55,696 bases of DNA from Synechococcus sp. Cruz-7E5 (lineage in GTDB: Bacteria; Cyanobacteriota; Cyanobacteriia; PCC-6307; Cyanobiaceae): assembly GCF_024345995.1 (NCBI RefSeq), contig NZ_JAGQCE010000018.1, forward strand, positions 1-55,696, given 5' to 3'. Below, piece after piece: positions 36,056 through 44,198 of this stretch (position 1 is its first letter; every line of letters begins with the position of its first letter). The position numbers and the translations under genes were made by a program. The notes beneath the pieces were generated by a model. The model was not told where the DNA came from and searched no databases. It saw only the letters and a list, made by a program, of their open reading frames with translations.

Positions 36056-36649
36056 GTGCCAAGGCCTGTGCTGGTGATCGCCAGCGGCAACCGCCACAAG
36101 ATCCGCGAGATGGAGGCCATGCTGGCCCCGCTTGAGCTGGATGTGGCCCCCCAGCCCGAGGGACTGGAGGTGGAGGAGACAGGCAGCACCTTCGCCGAGA
36201 ACGCCCGACTGAAGGCGGAAACCGTGGCCCGGCTAACCGGCCGCTGGGCTTTGGCCGATGACTCGGGCCTGGCGGTGGATGTCCTCGGTGGTGCCCCGGG
36301 GGTGTACTCGGCTCGCTACGCCCAGGGTGATGAGCAGCGCATGGCCCGCCTGCTGGGGGAGATGGGAGAAACCCCATACCGCAGCGCTGCCCTGATCACC
36401 GCCCTGGCAGTGGCCGACCCCAGCGGCAGCACCATCCTCGAAGCCGAGGGGATCTGTCGGGGGGAGATCCTGCGCCAGCCTGTGGCCGCCGCGGGCTATG
36501 GCTACAACCGGCTGCTGCACGTGCGTGAAGCGGGCTGCACCCTCGCTGAGATGCCCCCCCATCAGCTGGAGAAGCTCGGCAGCCGCGCCAAGGCCCTGCA
36601 CGCTCTGGCGGTTGATCTGCCACGGGTACTGGGCCTGAACGGGGCGTAG
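36056..36649 (+). CDS. rdgB: Non-canonical purine NTP pyrophosphatase (RdgB/Ham1)
   Basis: The 197-aa enzyme hydrolyses dITP, XTP and similar damaged nucleotides to monophosphates, keeping them out of DNA. The signature is present: VIASGNRHKIREME (S/T-x-N-x-x-K), FAENARLKAE and LADDSGLAVDVLGGAPGVYS. The start is GTG 36056. In marine picocyanobacteria a Ham1-family gene is often found next to the carboxysome shell genes; here it converges with csoS1D. Confidence 0.85.
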   Translation: MPRPVLVIASGNRHKIREMEAMLAPLELDVAPQPEGLEVEETGSTFAENARLKAETVARLTGRWALADDSGLAVDVLGGAPGVYSARYAQGDEQRMARLLGEMGETPYRSAALITALAVADPSGSTILEAEGICRGEILRQPVAAAGYGYNRLLHVREAGCTLAEMPPHQLEKLGSRAKALHALAVDLPRVLGLNGA

Positions 36650-36667
36650 CTGGCGACCTGAATCAAG

Positions 36668-37384
36668 TCAGCGGTTGATGATCTCGATCGCACGTAGTGC
36701 AGCGGCAGCGGCCTCGTCGATATCCCCCTCGCGGCCCGCCAGGGTGAGCCGCCCGTAGGCGCCCACTGCCTTCACATCCACCACGGTGATGTTCGAAGAC
36801 TTCTCGGCCTCATTGGCGGCGATCAGCACATAGCCGGCCGGTTCGGTCTCGAGGATGAACATGCTCATGCCTGCCTGGATCATCGAGCCGCGACGGTTCT
36901 GGCGGTTGATCAGCACCGCATGATCGGGGGTGATCGCCCGGATGATTTCCTCCCAGGTGACCTCGCAGCGACCGCGCTGCTCCACCGTGGTGCCCATCGC
37001 TTCGAGCACGGCCTGGCCGGAGAGCAGCACGCTGCTCTGATCCCGGTGGTAGAGGGCGAGGCTCCCGAAGGCCCGCTCCACCACCTTCTGGCCGAGGCGA
37101 ACGGTGCTGGCCTTGAGGGCGATGTCGGTGAGGCGGTGCACGGCCATGCCCGGGGCCACCTCCAGCCAGAGGCAGGCATCTCCGGGAATGGGCAGGAAGC
37201 CCTGGGACACCGTGCCCATGTAGGCGGCCAGCTGGGGCTGCAGCGAGTCGAGGAAGACGTAAGCGCGCAGCTCGATCGCCTGGCGTGGTTGCACCACGGG
37301 GCTGTGGCTGCCGGTGAGACGGACCTGACGACCTCGACCTGAATCGTTCGGCGGGCGGGAATCCATCCGTGGCGAACGGGGCAT
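36668..37384 (-). CDS. csoS1D: Carboxysome shell protein CsoS1D (tandem BMC domains)
   Basis: The 238-aa protein has a disordered N-terminus and two fused BMC domains (from about 35 and about 140), giving pseudohexamers with a gated central pore. The V-V-E-R-A-F-G motif at 101-107 includes the E-R pair that closes the pore in known CsoS1D. The second domain includes [19 protein letters not shown] and ends [15 protein letters not shown]. It marks an alpha-carboxysome organism. The main cso/rbc operon is not in the window, so csoS1D is separate here. The ATG at 37384 is preferred; 37366 is possible. Confidence 0.85.
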   Translation of the reverse strand: MPRSPRMDSRPPNDSGRGRQVRLTGSHSPVVQPRQAIELRAYVFLDSLQPQLAAYMGTVSQGFLPIPGDACLWLEVAPGMAVHRLTDIALKASTVRLGQKVVERAFGSLALYHRDQSSVLLSGQAVLEAMGTTVEQRGRCEVTWEEIIRAITPDHAVLINRQNRRGSMIQAGMSMFILETEPAGYVLIAANEAEKSSNITVVDVKAVGAYGRLTLAGREGDIDEAAAAALRAIEIINR

Positions 37385-37576
37385 CAAGGCGACCTGTGGG
37401 ATGGATGGCGCGACGACCTGCACAAACAGGCCGAATCCCCAGGGGACTGGGTTCTCGAGGAAGCAGCCGGATCCTACCTTCCGGCCCCTTCTGGTTTCTT
37501 GCTCCAGAGCCACTGGCCCCTTGCGCGGCCGGGCTCAGCCGATACCTTCGCCTCAAGACCCTTGAGAATCAGCGCC

Positions 37577-38050
37577 GTGGCTTCGAAATCCAGCAGCACG
37601 GTGAACACCGCCACCACGGTGAATCCCGCCGGCAGCGTCCGCAGCGAAACCCAGGCGTCCTTTTCCGAATGGATCAGTGGGGCGATCGAGCAGGGAGTCA
37701 AGCCCGAGCAGGCCCTTGCCGTGGTGGGGCTGGGTCTGATGCGCGGCATGGCCAGCACGGGCGCTGAGCTGCCCCTGCTTGAGCTCGACTCCGAAGCCGA
37801 GGGATCAGCCACCGTTTCGACCTTGAAGGGCCGCCTCGAGGCGATTGCCCTGGCGCTCCAGACCGGAGCCCCCCTGACCACCCAGGAGGTGACCCTGCTG
37901 CTGGGGGCCCGGCCCGGCACCGCCGTGGTGCGCCGGGCCGGCATCACTGCCCAGCGCCTCAGCCGCAACGTCTGGCAGCTAAGCCGCGCGGGCGAGGAGC
38001 GCTCCTCCGCCTCGGTGGGCTTCAGCGATGGCTTCCGCCGTCGCCTCTGA
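37577..38050 (+). CDS. Hypothetical protein divergent from csoS1D (157 aa)
   Basis: From the GTG at 37577 the product has a Ser/Thr-rich N-terminus, then helices (FSEWISGAIEQGVKPEQALA and SATVSTLKGRLEAIALALQT) and APLTTQEVTLLLGARPGTAV plus VRRAGITAQRLSRNVWQLSR, which could form a winged-helix-like DNA-binding unit. No family was recognised. The divergent position 192 bases from csoS1D allows shared control. Upstream codons to 37499 overlap the csoS1D leader and are unlikely to be translated. Confidence 0.5.
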   Translation: MASKSSSTVNTATTVNPAGSVRSETQASFSEWISGAIEQGVKPEQALAVVGLGLMRGMASTGAELPLLELDSEAEGSATVSTLKGRLEAIALALQTGAPLTTQEVTLLLGARPGTAVVRRAGITAQRLSRNVWQLSRAGEERSSASVGFSDGFRRRL

Positions 38051-38088
38051 AGATCCCCCTGTCCTCTGCGATTCCCGCCTCCGCCGCG

Positions 38089-38568
38089 ATGCCGGGCACG
38101 CCCCTGTTTCATCTGGCCTTTCCCGTCATCGACCTGGAGGCCACCGAGCGCTGGTACGTGCAGGGGCTGGGCTGCCGGCGCGGACGCCGCAGCGCCGAGG
38201 CCCTGGTGCTTGAGCTGGGCGGGCATCAGCTGGTGGCCCACCTGGAGCACGGGGCAATCCACAAGCAGACGGGCATCTACCCCCGCCACTTCGGTCTGGT
38301 GTTCTTCAGCGCCGAGGAACTAGATGCCCTCGAGCAGCGGGCCCGCGCCCAGGGCCTGCAGCTGGGGGGCGAGCCGCGCCTGCGTTTTGCCGGCACCCCC
38401 CTGGAGCACCGCAGTGTGTTTCTGATCGATCCCTCGGGCAACTGGCTGGAGTTCAAGCACTACAGCAACCCTGAAGCGATCACCGGCCTGGAGGATCACC
38501 CACTGGTGGGTGAGCGTCGTGGAGATCGCTCCTCAGCTGGCGCTGCTCAGAAATCCACCAGCTCGTAG
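38089..38568 (+). CDS. VOC/glyoxalase superfamily protein
   Basis: The 159-aa single VOC domain reads FHLAFPVIDLEATERWYVQG, HQLVAHLEHGAIHK, HFGLVFF, then SVFLIDPSGNWLEFKHY. Metal ligands likely include H8, H67 or nearby, and the Glu of LEFKHY. Family members range from glyoxalase and dioxygenases to antibiotic-binding proteins, so no substrate is assigned. The 3' end overlaps the DUF2808 gene on the other strand by 22 bases. Confidence 0.75.
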   Translation: MPGTPLFHLAFPVIDLEATERWYVQGLGCRRGRRSAEALVLELGGHQLVAHLEHGAIHKQTGIYPRHFGLVFFSAEELDALEQRARAQGLQLGGEPRLRFAGTPLEHRSVFLIDPSGNWLEFKHYSNPEAITGLEDHPLVGERRGDRSSAGAAQKSTSS

Positions 38569-39116
38569 ATCGACATCCTGGCGATCCCCACCTGCTGGGC
38601 CACAGGATTCGGACCGGCGGGGAACGCCACCACAGCAAATTGATAGACATCAGCGCTGGCTGGGTTGCTCCAGGGCCGCAGCGCCACCGTCACGGTCTGC
38701 CCAGGCGCGGGCGGGGACGGGAAGGTGATGCGAAACAACCGGGTGGCGTCGTCGAAGCTGGCCTGGACCGGCAGCGGCGGACCTTCCCGCCTGGGCTGGC
38801 CCAGGAAGGCGCGCGTGCGGGAGTCGTCGAAGGAGAAGCGCCAGTCGGCTCCCGAGATCTGACGGATCTCCAGTGCCCCCAGCCCCGCTCCGGCCTCCGC
38901 GGGCATCTCGATCGTGACGTAATACTCCCCGCCCCGATCAAAGACCGTGGAGTTGTAGGTGCGCCAGCGCAATTTCCAGGGAGCGCGCAGGAAGAACGTC
39001 TGCTCCTTCAGCTCGACGGCAGCTGCCGGTGCGGGCACGAGCGGGAACGGTGCCCAGAAGGCGAGGGCGGCGGCCGAGGCGGCCAGGAGCCTGAAGCCGT
39101 GCTGCGGGCCCCTCAT
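38547..39116 (-). CDS. Secreted DUF2808 protein
   Basis: A signal peptide ([20 protein letters not shown] then PAPAAA) is followed by the DUF2808 pattern: [60 protein letters not shown] and a final [20 protein letters not shown]. This 190-aa family is widespread in cyanobacteria and periplasmic; its role is unknown. Its ATG overlaps the stop of the GST-like gene (TGATG-type overlap at 39113-39116), so the two are coupled. Confidence 0.75.
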   Translation of the reverse strand: MRGPQHGFRLLAASAAALAFWAPFPLVPAPAAAVELKEQTFFLRAPWKLRWRTYNSTVFDRGGEYYVTIEMPAEAGAGLGALEIRQISGADWRFSFDDSRTRAFLGQPRREGPPLPVQASFDDATRLFRITFPSPPAPGQTVTVALRPWSNPASADVYQFAVVAFPAGPNPVAQQVGIARMSIYELVDF

Positions 39117-40375
39117 CGGCTGATCGGCTCCAGGCTTGGCTCCTGGCGCTGGAATGGCCTGGGATCCTGGTCGCGGCGGTGCTGGCTCGGCAACACCGAC
39201 AACGGGTCCTTCGGGCCTTCTGCCGCAAGCATGGTGGCCCCGAGGGCCTGGCGCAGCCGCCGGGCGGCGTGCAGGGGCATGTCGCGGGGCACACTGATGC
39301 GATCGCGCAGGTAGCCAAGGCCCGCGGCGGACCCCGCCGGTGGTGTCGGCAGAGTCGATCCCACCAGCCCTGTGAGGGCGCAGCGCAGGGCCAGATCGAA
39401 GCGCTCCGGCGCATCCGGGTTGACCGCTGCGATCGCCTGGCGATGCTTCAGCACCCGTGCCAGAGCAATCAGCGCCGAGTCCTCCGGCTCCGGCTGGGAG
39501 GTTTCCGGATCAGGGCTGGCCACGGGCCAGGGTCCTTGATCCACGCGCCGCCTGGCAGCCTGCTGCTCCGGGGTGATCCAGGCGTGACAGCCGCCCATCT
39601 GGGGGGGGAGATCGTGGGCGTGGGTGTGGAAGTCGCTCTGGGTGCCCAGGTAAGTGGGACGGGTTTCCATCGCGGCGAACCAGGCCGCGATCGCCGGGTG
39701 GCGGGAGCGCAGGTCATAGCCCTTGTAATAGAAGAGGCTGGCGCTCATGCGCTCGATGTAGGGCGTGATCACCACATCGGCGCTGCTGAACGTCTCCAGC
39801 AGGTAGGGGCTCGGGGTGGAGCGCAGGGCCTCATCCACTGACGCGGCCACCCGATCGAACTGGGCGGCGGCCCGCTCCTCCTGGGCCGGGCTCAGCCCTG
39901 GGCTGCACAGCCACTGGCACCAGGCCCGGAACAGAACACGCTCAAGCTGGCGCAAGGGCAGCACCGCCGGATCCGTCATGCCCAGGGCCAGGGGACCGAA
40001 GGCCCGCTCAAGGGCCAGCAGGATGTCGTCGCTCTCGGTGATTGTGCGGCCATCGAGCTGGAGGGCCGGCAGCATGCCGGAGGGCACCAACTGGCGGAAC
40101 CAGCGCTCCTTCTCGCCATAGCAGAACATCGTGACCTTGCGGATCCGGTAGGGAATCCGCTTCTCCTCCAGCCACAGCCACACCTTCTGGCAGTAGGGAC
40201 ACCAGGCGTGGTGGTCACGGAAGAGGGTGACCCTCACATCCGCTTCGCTGGCACCAAATAGGCGCATCAGGGCCTGGGCGTTGGTGGGACCGTTGACCCG
40301 GTCGGGTTCGGCAGGTGCCAGCGCCCCCATTTGCTCCCAGCTGAGGGGGCCTGAGGACTCAGGCGTTGGGGCCAT
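39113..40375 (-). CDS. Glutathione S-transferase-like protein, long form
   Basis: The 420-aa protein has a thioredoxin-like GST N-domain with an exposed C-P-Y-C at 59-62 ([20 protein letters not shown]) and [20 protein letters not shown] with the cis-Pro and Ser-Asp that hold glutathione. A helical GST C-domain follows, then a 140-residue extension with [20 protein letters not shown] and a disordered tail. A CxxC suggests glutaredoxin-like or thiol-transferase chemistry. It is divergent from cpcB and shares its promoter region. Confidence 0.75.
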   Translation of the reverse strand: MAPTPESSGPLSWEQMGALAPAEPDRVNGPTNAQALMRLFGASEADVRVTLFRDHHAWCPYCQKVWLWLEEKRIPYRIRKVTMFCYGEKERWFRQLVPSGMLPALQLDGRTITESDDILLALERAFGPLALGMTDPAVLPLRQLERVLFRAWCQWLCSPGLSPAQEERAAAQFDRVAASVDEALRSTPSPYLLETFSSADVVITPYIERMSASLFYYKGYDLRSRHPAIAAWFAAMETRPTYLGTQSDFHTHAHDLPPQMGGCHAWITPEQQAARRRVDQGPWPVASPDPETSQPEPEDSALIALARVLKHRQAIAAVNPDAPERFDLALRCALTGLVGSTLPTPPAGSAAGLGYLRDRISVPRDMPLHAARRLRQALGATMLAAEGPKDPLSVLPSQHRRDQDPRPFQRQEPSLEPISR

Positions 40376-40406
40376 CCACACCAGTTCAATCTCAGGATCT
40401 AGGTGT

Positions 40407-40442
40407 CTTCAGGCTAGGAGCCAAGCCTTCAGGCCAGGAGCC
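40407..40442. repeat. Tandem 16-bp direct repeats between GST-like gene and cpcB
   Basis: CTTCAGGCTAGGAGCC at 40407-40422 and CTTCAGGCCAGGAGCC at 40427-40442 differ by one base and are 20 bp apart, two DNA helical turns. They lie 66 bases before the cpcB start and 32 bases before the divergent GST-like start, so they are a candidate shared regulator site. Confidence 0.55.
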
Positions 40443-40507
40443 GGCGAGCGTCCTCTCGCGCTGATGTGCCCTGAATTCCTAGCGTCTGGCCTGGATGTTT
40501 ACCCTCC

Positions 40508-41026
40508 ATGTTCGACGCTTTCACCAAGGTTGTGGCCCAGGCTGATGTCCGTGGCGAGTTTCTCAGCCCCGCCCAGCTCGATGCCCTCGGCGCCATCGTC
40601 TCCGGCAGCAACAAGCGGATGGATGCCGTCAATCGCATCACCTCCAACGCCTCCAAGATCGTCACCAACGCCGCTCGCGATCTGTTCGATCAGCAGCCGG
40701 CCCTGATCGCCCCCGGCGGCAACGCCTACACCCATCGCCGCATGGCTGCCTGCCTGCGCGATATGGAGATCATCCTCCGCTACGTCACCTACGCCGTCTT
40801 CACCGGCGATGCTTCCGTCCTGGAAGATCGCTGCCTCAACGGCCTGCGCGAAACCTATCTCGCCCTCGGCGTCCCCGGCGCTTCCGTGGCTGAAGGGGTC
40901 CGCAAGATGAAGGATGCCGCCATGGCCCTCGTCAACGATCGCAACGGCATCACCCCCGGTGACTGCTCCGCCCTCGCTTCCGAGATCGGCACCTACTTCG
41001 ATCGCGCTGCCGCGGCTGTCGGCTGA
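40508..41026 (+). CDS. cpcB: C-phycocyanin beta subunit
   Basis: The full-length 172-aa globin-like phycobiliprotein of phycobilisome rods carries both bilin-attachment cysteines, C82 ([17 protein letters not shown]) and C153 ([13 protein letters not shown]), and N72 (the methylated Asn). The gene therefore appears functional. No cpcA follows within the window, although cpcB and cpcA normally form one operon. It begins 132 bases from the divergent GST-like gene and ends 183 bases before a terminator. Confidence 0.9.
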   Translation: MFDAFTKVVAQADVRGEFLSPAQLDALGAIVSGSNKRMDAVNRITSNASKIVTNAARDLFDQQPALIAPGGNAYTHRRMAACLRDMEIILRYVTYAVFTGDASVLEDRCLNGLRETYLALGVPGASVAEGVRKMKDAAMALVNDRNGITPGDCSALASEIGTYFDRAAAAVG

Positions 41027-41208
41027 GGGCCACTCCAGGCCTGACAAGCATGGGCCAGCCACCGGATCGGGTTGGTGTGGCCTGCCGCAGTCGAAGCAGG
41101 TGACTCTCCACACCCCAATCCGGGGCGAGAAGGGCGAGACTCAAATGGCACCGGCGAGCGACGGGCTGCTTCAGCGGTCCCAGCAGCACGGGAACGGTGC
41201 AGCAAAAA

Positions 41209-41231
41209 GCCCCGGACAACCGGGGCCTTTC
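41209..41231 (+). terminator. Rho-independent terminator downstream of cpcB
   Basis: The stem GCCCCGG/CCGGGGC with loop ACAA is followed by CTTTCTGTT. It lies 183 bases after the cpcB stop and probably ends that transcript. The 182 bases between contain no cpcA-like sequence. Confidence 0.65.
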
Positions 41232-41342
41232 TGTTGCGGAACTGCTGATCTCATAGGGATTGAAGTGGCCTCGGTCACATCCAGCCACAGCTGTGGCCCC
41301 CAGGAACACACCACAGGCACAGGTCAGCGGCAGCCTGGGCCC

Positions 41343-41525
41343 GTGCCTGATCTCCACCGCCACAACCGACCGACCCGGCCGCCCTGGTGGTTGATTGCCG
41401 GCGTGCTGATGACGCTCTGCCTGAGTGGATCGGGCTGGCTCAGCTGGCAGCATCCCCAGCGCCCGTCACGCCAGGCCGCCCACGGCAGCGGCGCAGGATT
41501 CCTCCCTGCAATCCACCTAGGTTGA
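41343..41525 (+). CDS. Possible small membrane protein (60 aa)
   Basis: From the GTG at 41343 the frame gives VPDLHRHNRPTRPPWWLIAG, then VLMTLCLSGSGWLS and a basic tail with HPQRPSRQ. It has one membrane helix after a basic start, a layout seen in small thylakoid or plasma-membrane proteins. Support comes from the stop, which overlaps the TTG start of the next gene (TTGA), as in coupled genes. It could also be non-coding leader sequence. Confidence 0.35.
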   Translation: MPDLHRHNRPTRPPWWLIAGVLMTLCLSGSGWLSWQHPQRPSRQAAHGSGAGFLPAIHLG

Positions 41526-41959
41526 TCGCTGCCGCACCTCCCCGCTTGAGCTTTCTGCGCACGCTGCTCACGGCCACCGCGTCGGTGGTTCTCACCGCCA
41601 CGGCTGCCTACGCCGCCCCAGCCGCCTCCCTGCTGAAGGGACTGAAGCTGCCTGTCCCAAGCGGTCTGCCCAGCCTGTTCGCCGCCAATGCCGTGGGACA
41701 GATCAGCCTCAACGGCCAGCTGGGCGGCACGCCCGAGGACCTGCTCGCCAAGCTGCGCACCTCGCTGAGCAGCCAGGGCTACCGGGAGCGCACGATCAAC
41801 ACCGTTTCGGGTCCGTGGGGCCTGAATCTGGTCTTCGATCCACCAGCTGGCACCAGCGTCGATGGCACCCCAGACGGAAAGACAGCCGTGCTGGTGCTCC
41901 AGGCCACGGCACTGGGTCCTGGGAAGCTCAACCTCAACGTGCGCTACGAAGGGCTCTAG
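41522..41959 (+). CDS. Secreted protein of unknown function (145 aa)
   Basis: A signal peptide (LSFLRTLLTATASVVLTATA then AYAAPA) is followed by a mature domain: GLPSLFAANAVGQISLNGQL, TPEDLLAKLRTSLSSQGYRE and NTVSGPWGLNLVFDPP, ending TALGPGKLNLNVRYEGL. This alpha/beta fold with repeated strands is not recognised. TTG 41522 overlaps the previous stop; TTG 41546 is an alternative with a shorter signal peptide. Confidence 0.55.
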   Translation: MIAAAPPRLSFLRTLLTATASVVLTATAAYAAPAASLLKGLKLPVPSGLPSLFAANAVGQISLNGQLGGTPEDLLAKLRTSLSSQGYRERTINTVSGPWGLNLVFDPPAGTSVDGTPDGKTAVLVLQATALGPGKLNLNVRYEGL

Positions 41960-42016
41960 GGGGCTCCCTTAGGCTGAAAAGCCGCTGCTGGAAAGGGTTT
42001 GCAGGACGCCCCCTCG

Positions 42017-42751
42017 ATGGAGATGCTGACCCTGTTCCCCCGCTACGTGCTCAAGGGGCATCTGCCGGACGGTCTGCTCGCCGAGCTCATCACCCTGGCG
42101 GGCCAGGTGCTCGCCGATCCGGAGTCCTCTCCGGACGCCTCGGTGAAGCTGGCAGGTCAGCTGGATCAGCAGCGACAGCTGGCCCCCCAGCACCCGGCCG
42201 TGACCAGCCTGGCCAGCACGGTGATCCTGCCCGGGTGTGACCACTGGATCCGCCATGTGATGGAGCGGCAGCCCCCCCAGGGCCGTGGCCCCTGGATGCC
42301 CGGGCGATACGGCCTGCAGCTGGTGGATGTCTGGCTCAATGCCCAGCGCGGCGGCGACTACAACCCGGTCCACACCCACGGCGGCAGCTTCTCCGGGGTG
42401 GTGTTCCTGAAGGTGCCCCCCCAGATCCGGCCCGACAGCTTCGACGGTCAGCTCTGCTTCCACGGACCGGAGGACTGGCACATCCAGAGCTTCCACACCG
42501 GCATGGTGCACTACGCCCACCCGGTACCGGGTGACTTCTACGTGTTTCCCGCCTGGCAGCCCCATTCGGTGCCGCCTTTCCGAGGTGAGGGAGTGCGCTG
42601 GTCACTGGCGTTCAACGTGATGGCCGTGCCGCAACCGGCCGGGCTGCGGCCTCCGGGCGCCCCGGCCAGCGGCGCTCCCAGCGCCACTCCCAACGCCAAT
42701 GTGAACCTCTCCCTCTCCAGCCGCCGCCCCAAGCCCGGGGGCTTTTCCTGA
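42017..42751 (+). CDS. Putative 2OG-Fe(II) oxygenase
   Basis: The 244-aa protein matches the uncharacterised TIGR02466/2OG-FeII_Oxy_5 group, also found in cyanophages. The iron and oxoglutarate site is visible: H119 and H121 in NPVHTHGGSFSGVVFLKVP, H183 in FPAWQPHSVPPF and R194 in GEGVRWSLAFN. The C-terminal 35 residues are a Pro/Ser/Ala-rich tail. These enzymes hydroxylate an unknown substrate. The ATG at 42017 is preferred over an upstream TTG at 41999. Confidence 0.75.
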   Translation: MEMLTLFPRYVLKGHLPDGLLAELITLAGQVLADPESSPDASVKLAGQLDQQRQLAPQHPAVTSLASTVILPGCDHWIRHVMERQPPQGRGPWMPGRYGLQLVDVWLNAQRGGDYNPVHTHGGSFSGVVFLKVPPQIRPDSFDGQLCFHGPEDWHIQSFHTGMVHYAHPVPGDFYVFPAWQPHSVPPFRGEGVRWSLAFNVMAVPQPAGLRPPGAPASGAPSATPNANVNLSLSSRRPKPGGFS

Positions 42752-42813
42752 GGGCGATTGGCACGGTCGCCGGCCCGGGCCTGCCACGATTCAGCCTGCA
42801 TGCATGTCTTGCT

Positions 42814-44190
42814 GTGAGCAGCGCCAGCGCCGAACCCCTCCCCACGGCTTCCGCTCAGCAGAGCCTGGCCTGGCGCAACGCCTGGTATCCGGTGGCCTTT
42901 CTCCGCGATCTGGATCCGGACAGGCCCACGGGGTTCACCCTCCTTGGCGACGACCTGGTGCTCTGGTTCGACCGCAAAGGCACAGCCGGGTCTGAAGCGG
43001 CTGGCGGGCAGTGGCGCGCCTTCGCTGATGTCTGCCCGCACCGCCTGGTGCCGCTCTCCGAGGGGCGGCTCAACGCCGACGGTGAGCTGGAATGCCCGTA
43101 CCACGGCTGGAGCTTCGACGGCCAGGGCCGCTGCACCGCCATTCCCCAGGCCAGTGCCGGCAGCCAGCCCAGTGACCGGCGCAGCTCCTGCCGCGCCTAC
43201 GCCACCGCCACCGGCCAGGACATGCTCTTCGTGTTTGCCGGCGCACCCGAGGCGGCCGCCGCGGTGCCCCTGCCCCTTGTTCCCGTCCTGGAGGACACGC
43301 AGGCCGGCTGGCTGGTGCAGGACACCTTCCGCGACCTCCCCTACGACGCCCTCACCCTGCTGGAGAACGTGCTCGATGTGAGCCACGTGCCCTTCACCCA
43401 TCACGCCACGGTGGGTCGCCGTGAGACGGCCGGCCCGGTGGACCTGCGGCTGGAGCAGGCCGGCCCCGGGGGGTTCAGCGGCGTCTGGGAGGAGGGCCCG
43501 CGCCGGGGCAAGCTCGGCAGCCAGTTCACCACCTTTCTGGCTCCGGGACTGATGTGGCACGACCTCACGGCCCGTGGTTTCGCACGCATCCTCACCGTGG
43601 TGTATGCCACGCCGACCCGGCCGGGGGAATGCCGGTTGTTTGCCCGCTTCCCGTTCCAGTTCGAGTCCCCCTGGCCTGGCCGGCTGCTGCGCCTGCGCCC
43701 CCAGTGGCTCCAGCACATCAGTAATCACACGGTGCTGGAAGACGATCAGATCTTCCTGCACTGGCAGGAGCGGGTGCTGGAGAAACGCGGCGGCAGTGCG
43801 GCCCTCAGCCGCGCCTGTCACCTGGCCACCGGCGCCGATACCTACGTCAAGGCTCTGCGCGACTGGGTGGTGAGTGGGGCGGGCGAGCCGTTCCCGGATC
43901 AGCCGCTGCCACCGCGCCTGGGTCGCAGCGCACTGGTGGAGCGCTACGAGAGCCACACCCGCCACTGCCGCAGCTGCTCCGGTGCCCTGCGCCGGATCCG
44001 CCGCTGGCGGCCGCTGCTGGCCCCCCTGGCCTGGCTGGCCCTGCTGACGATCGCCTGGTTCCACACCCTGCCGGTGTTGATTCCCGCGGCCCTGGTGGCG
44101 GTGGCCGCGGGCGTCGCGGCCTGGAAGCTTGGGCAGTGGGAGAGCTTGCTGCTGATGGGCAGCGACCAGCCCCCCCGCAACCGGCGCTGA
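42814..44190 (+). CDS. Rieske non-haem iron oxygenase, pheophorbide a oxygenase-like
   Basis: The 458-aa protein has a Rieske cluster with C74/H76 (DVCPHRLVPL) and C94/H97 (ECPYHGWSF), then a mononuclear iron site in LLENVLDVSHVPFTHHA. A redox C-x-x-C near 385-388 (HTRHCRSCSGALRR) and two membrane helices at the C-terminus follow. This is the plan of plant PaO, Tic55 and cyanobacterial relatives. The substrate, possibly a chlorophyll derivative, is unknown. The start is GTG 42814. It ends eight bases before the convergent umuC. Confidence 0.8.
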   Translation: MSSASAEPLPTASAQQSLAWRNAWYPVAFLRDLDPDRPTGFTLLGDDLVLWFDRKGTAGSEAAGGQWRAFADVCPHRLVPLSEGRLNADGELECPYHGWSFDGQGRCTAIPQASAGSQPSDRRSSCRAYATATGQDMLFVFAGAPEAAAAVPLPLVPVLEDTQAGWLVQDTFRDLPYDALTLLENVLDVSHVPFTHHATVGRRETAGPVDLRLEQAGPGGFSGVWEEGPRRGKLGSQFTTFLAPGLMWHDLTARGFARILTVVYATPTRPGECRLFARFPFQFESPWPGRLLRLRPQWLQHISNHTVLEDDQIFLHWQERVLEKRGGSAALSRACHLATGADTYVKALRDWVVSGAGEPFPDQPLPPRLGRSALVERYESHTRHCRSCSGALRRIRRWRPLLAPLAWLALLTIAWFHTLPVLIPAALVAVAAGVAAWKLGQWESLLLMGSDQPPRNRR

Positions 44191-44198
44191 GCGGCGCC

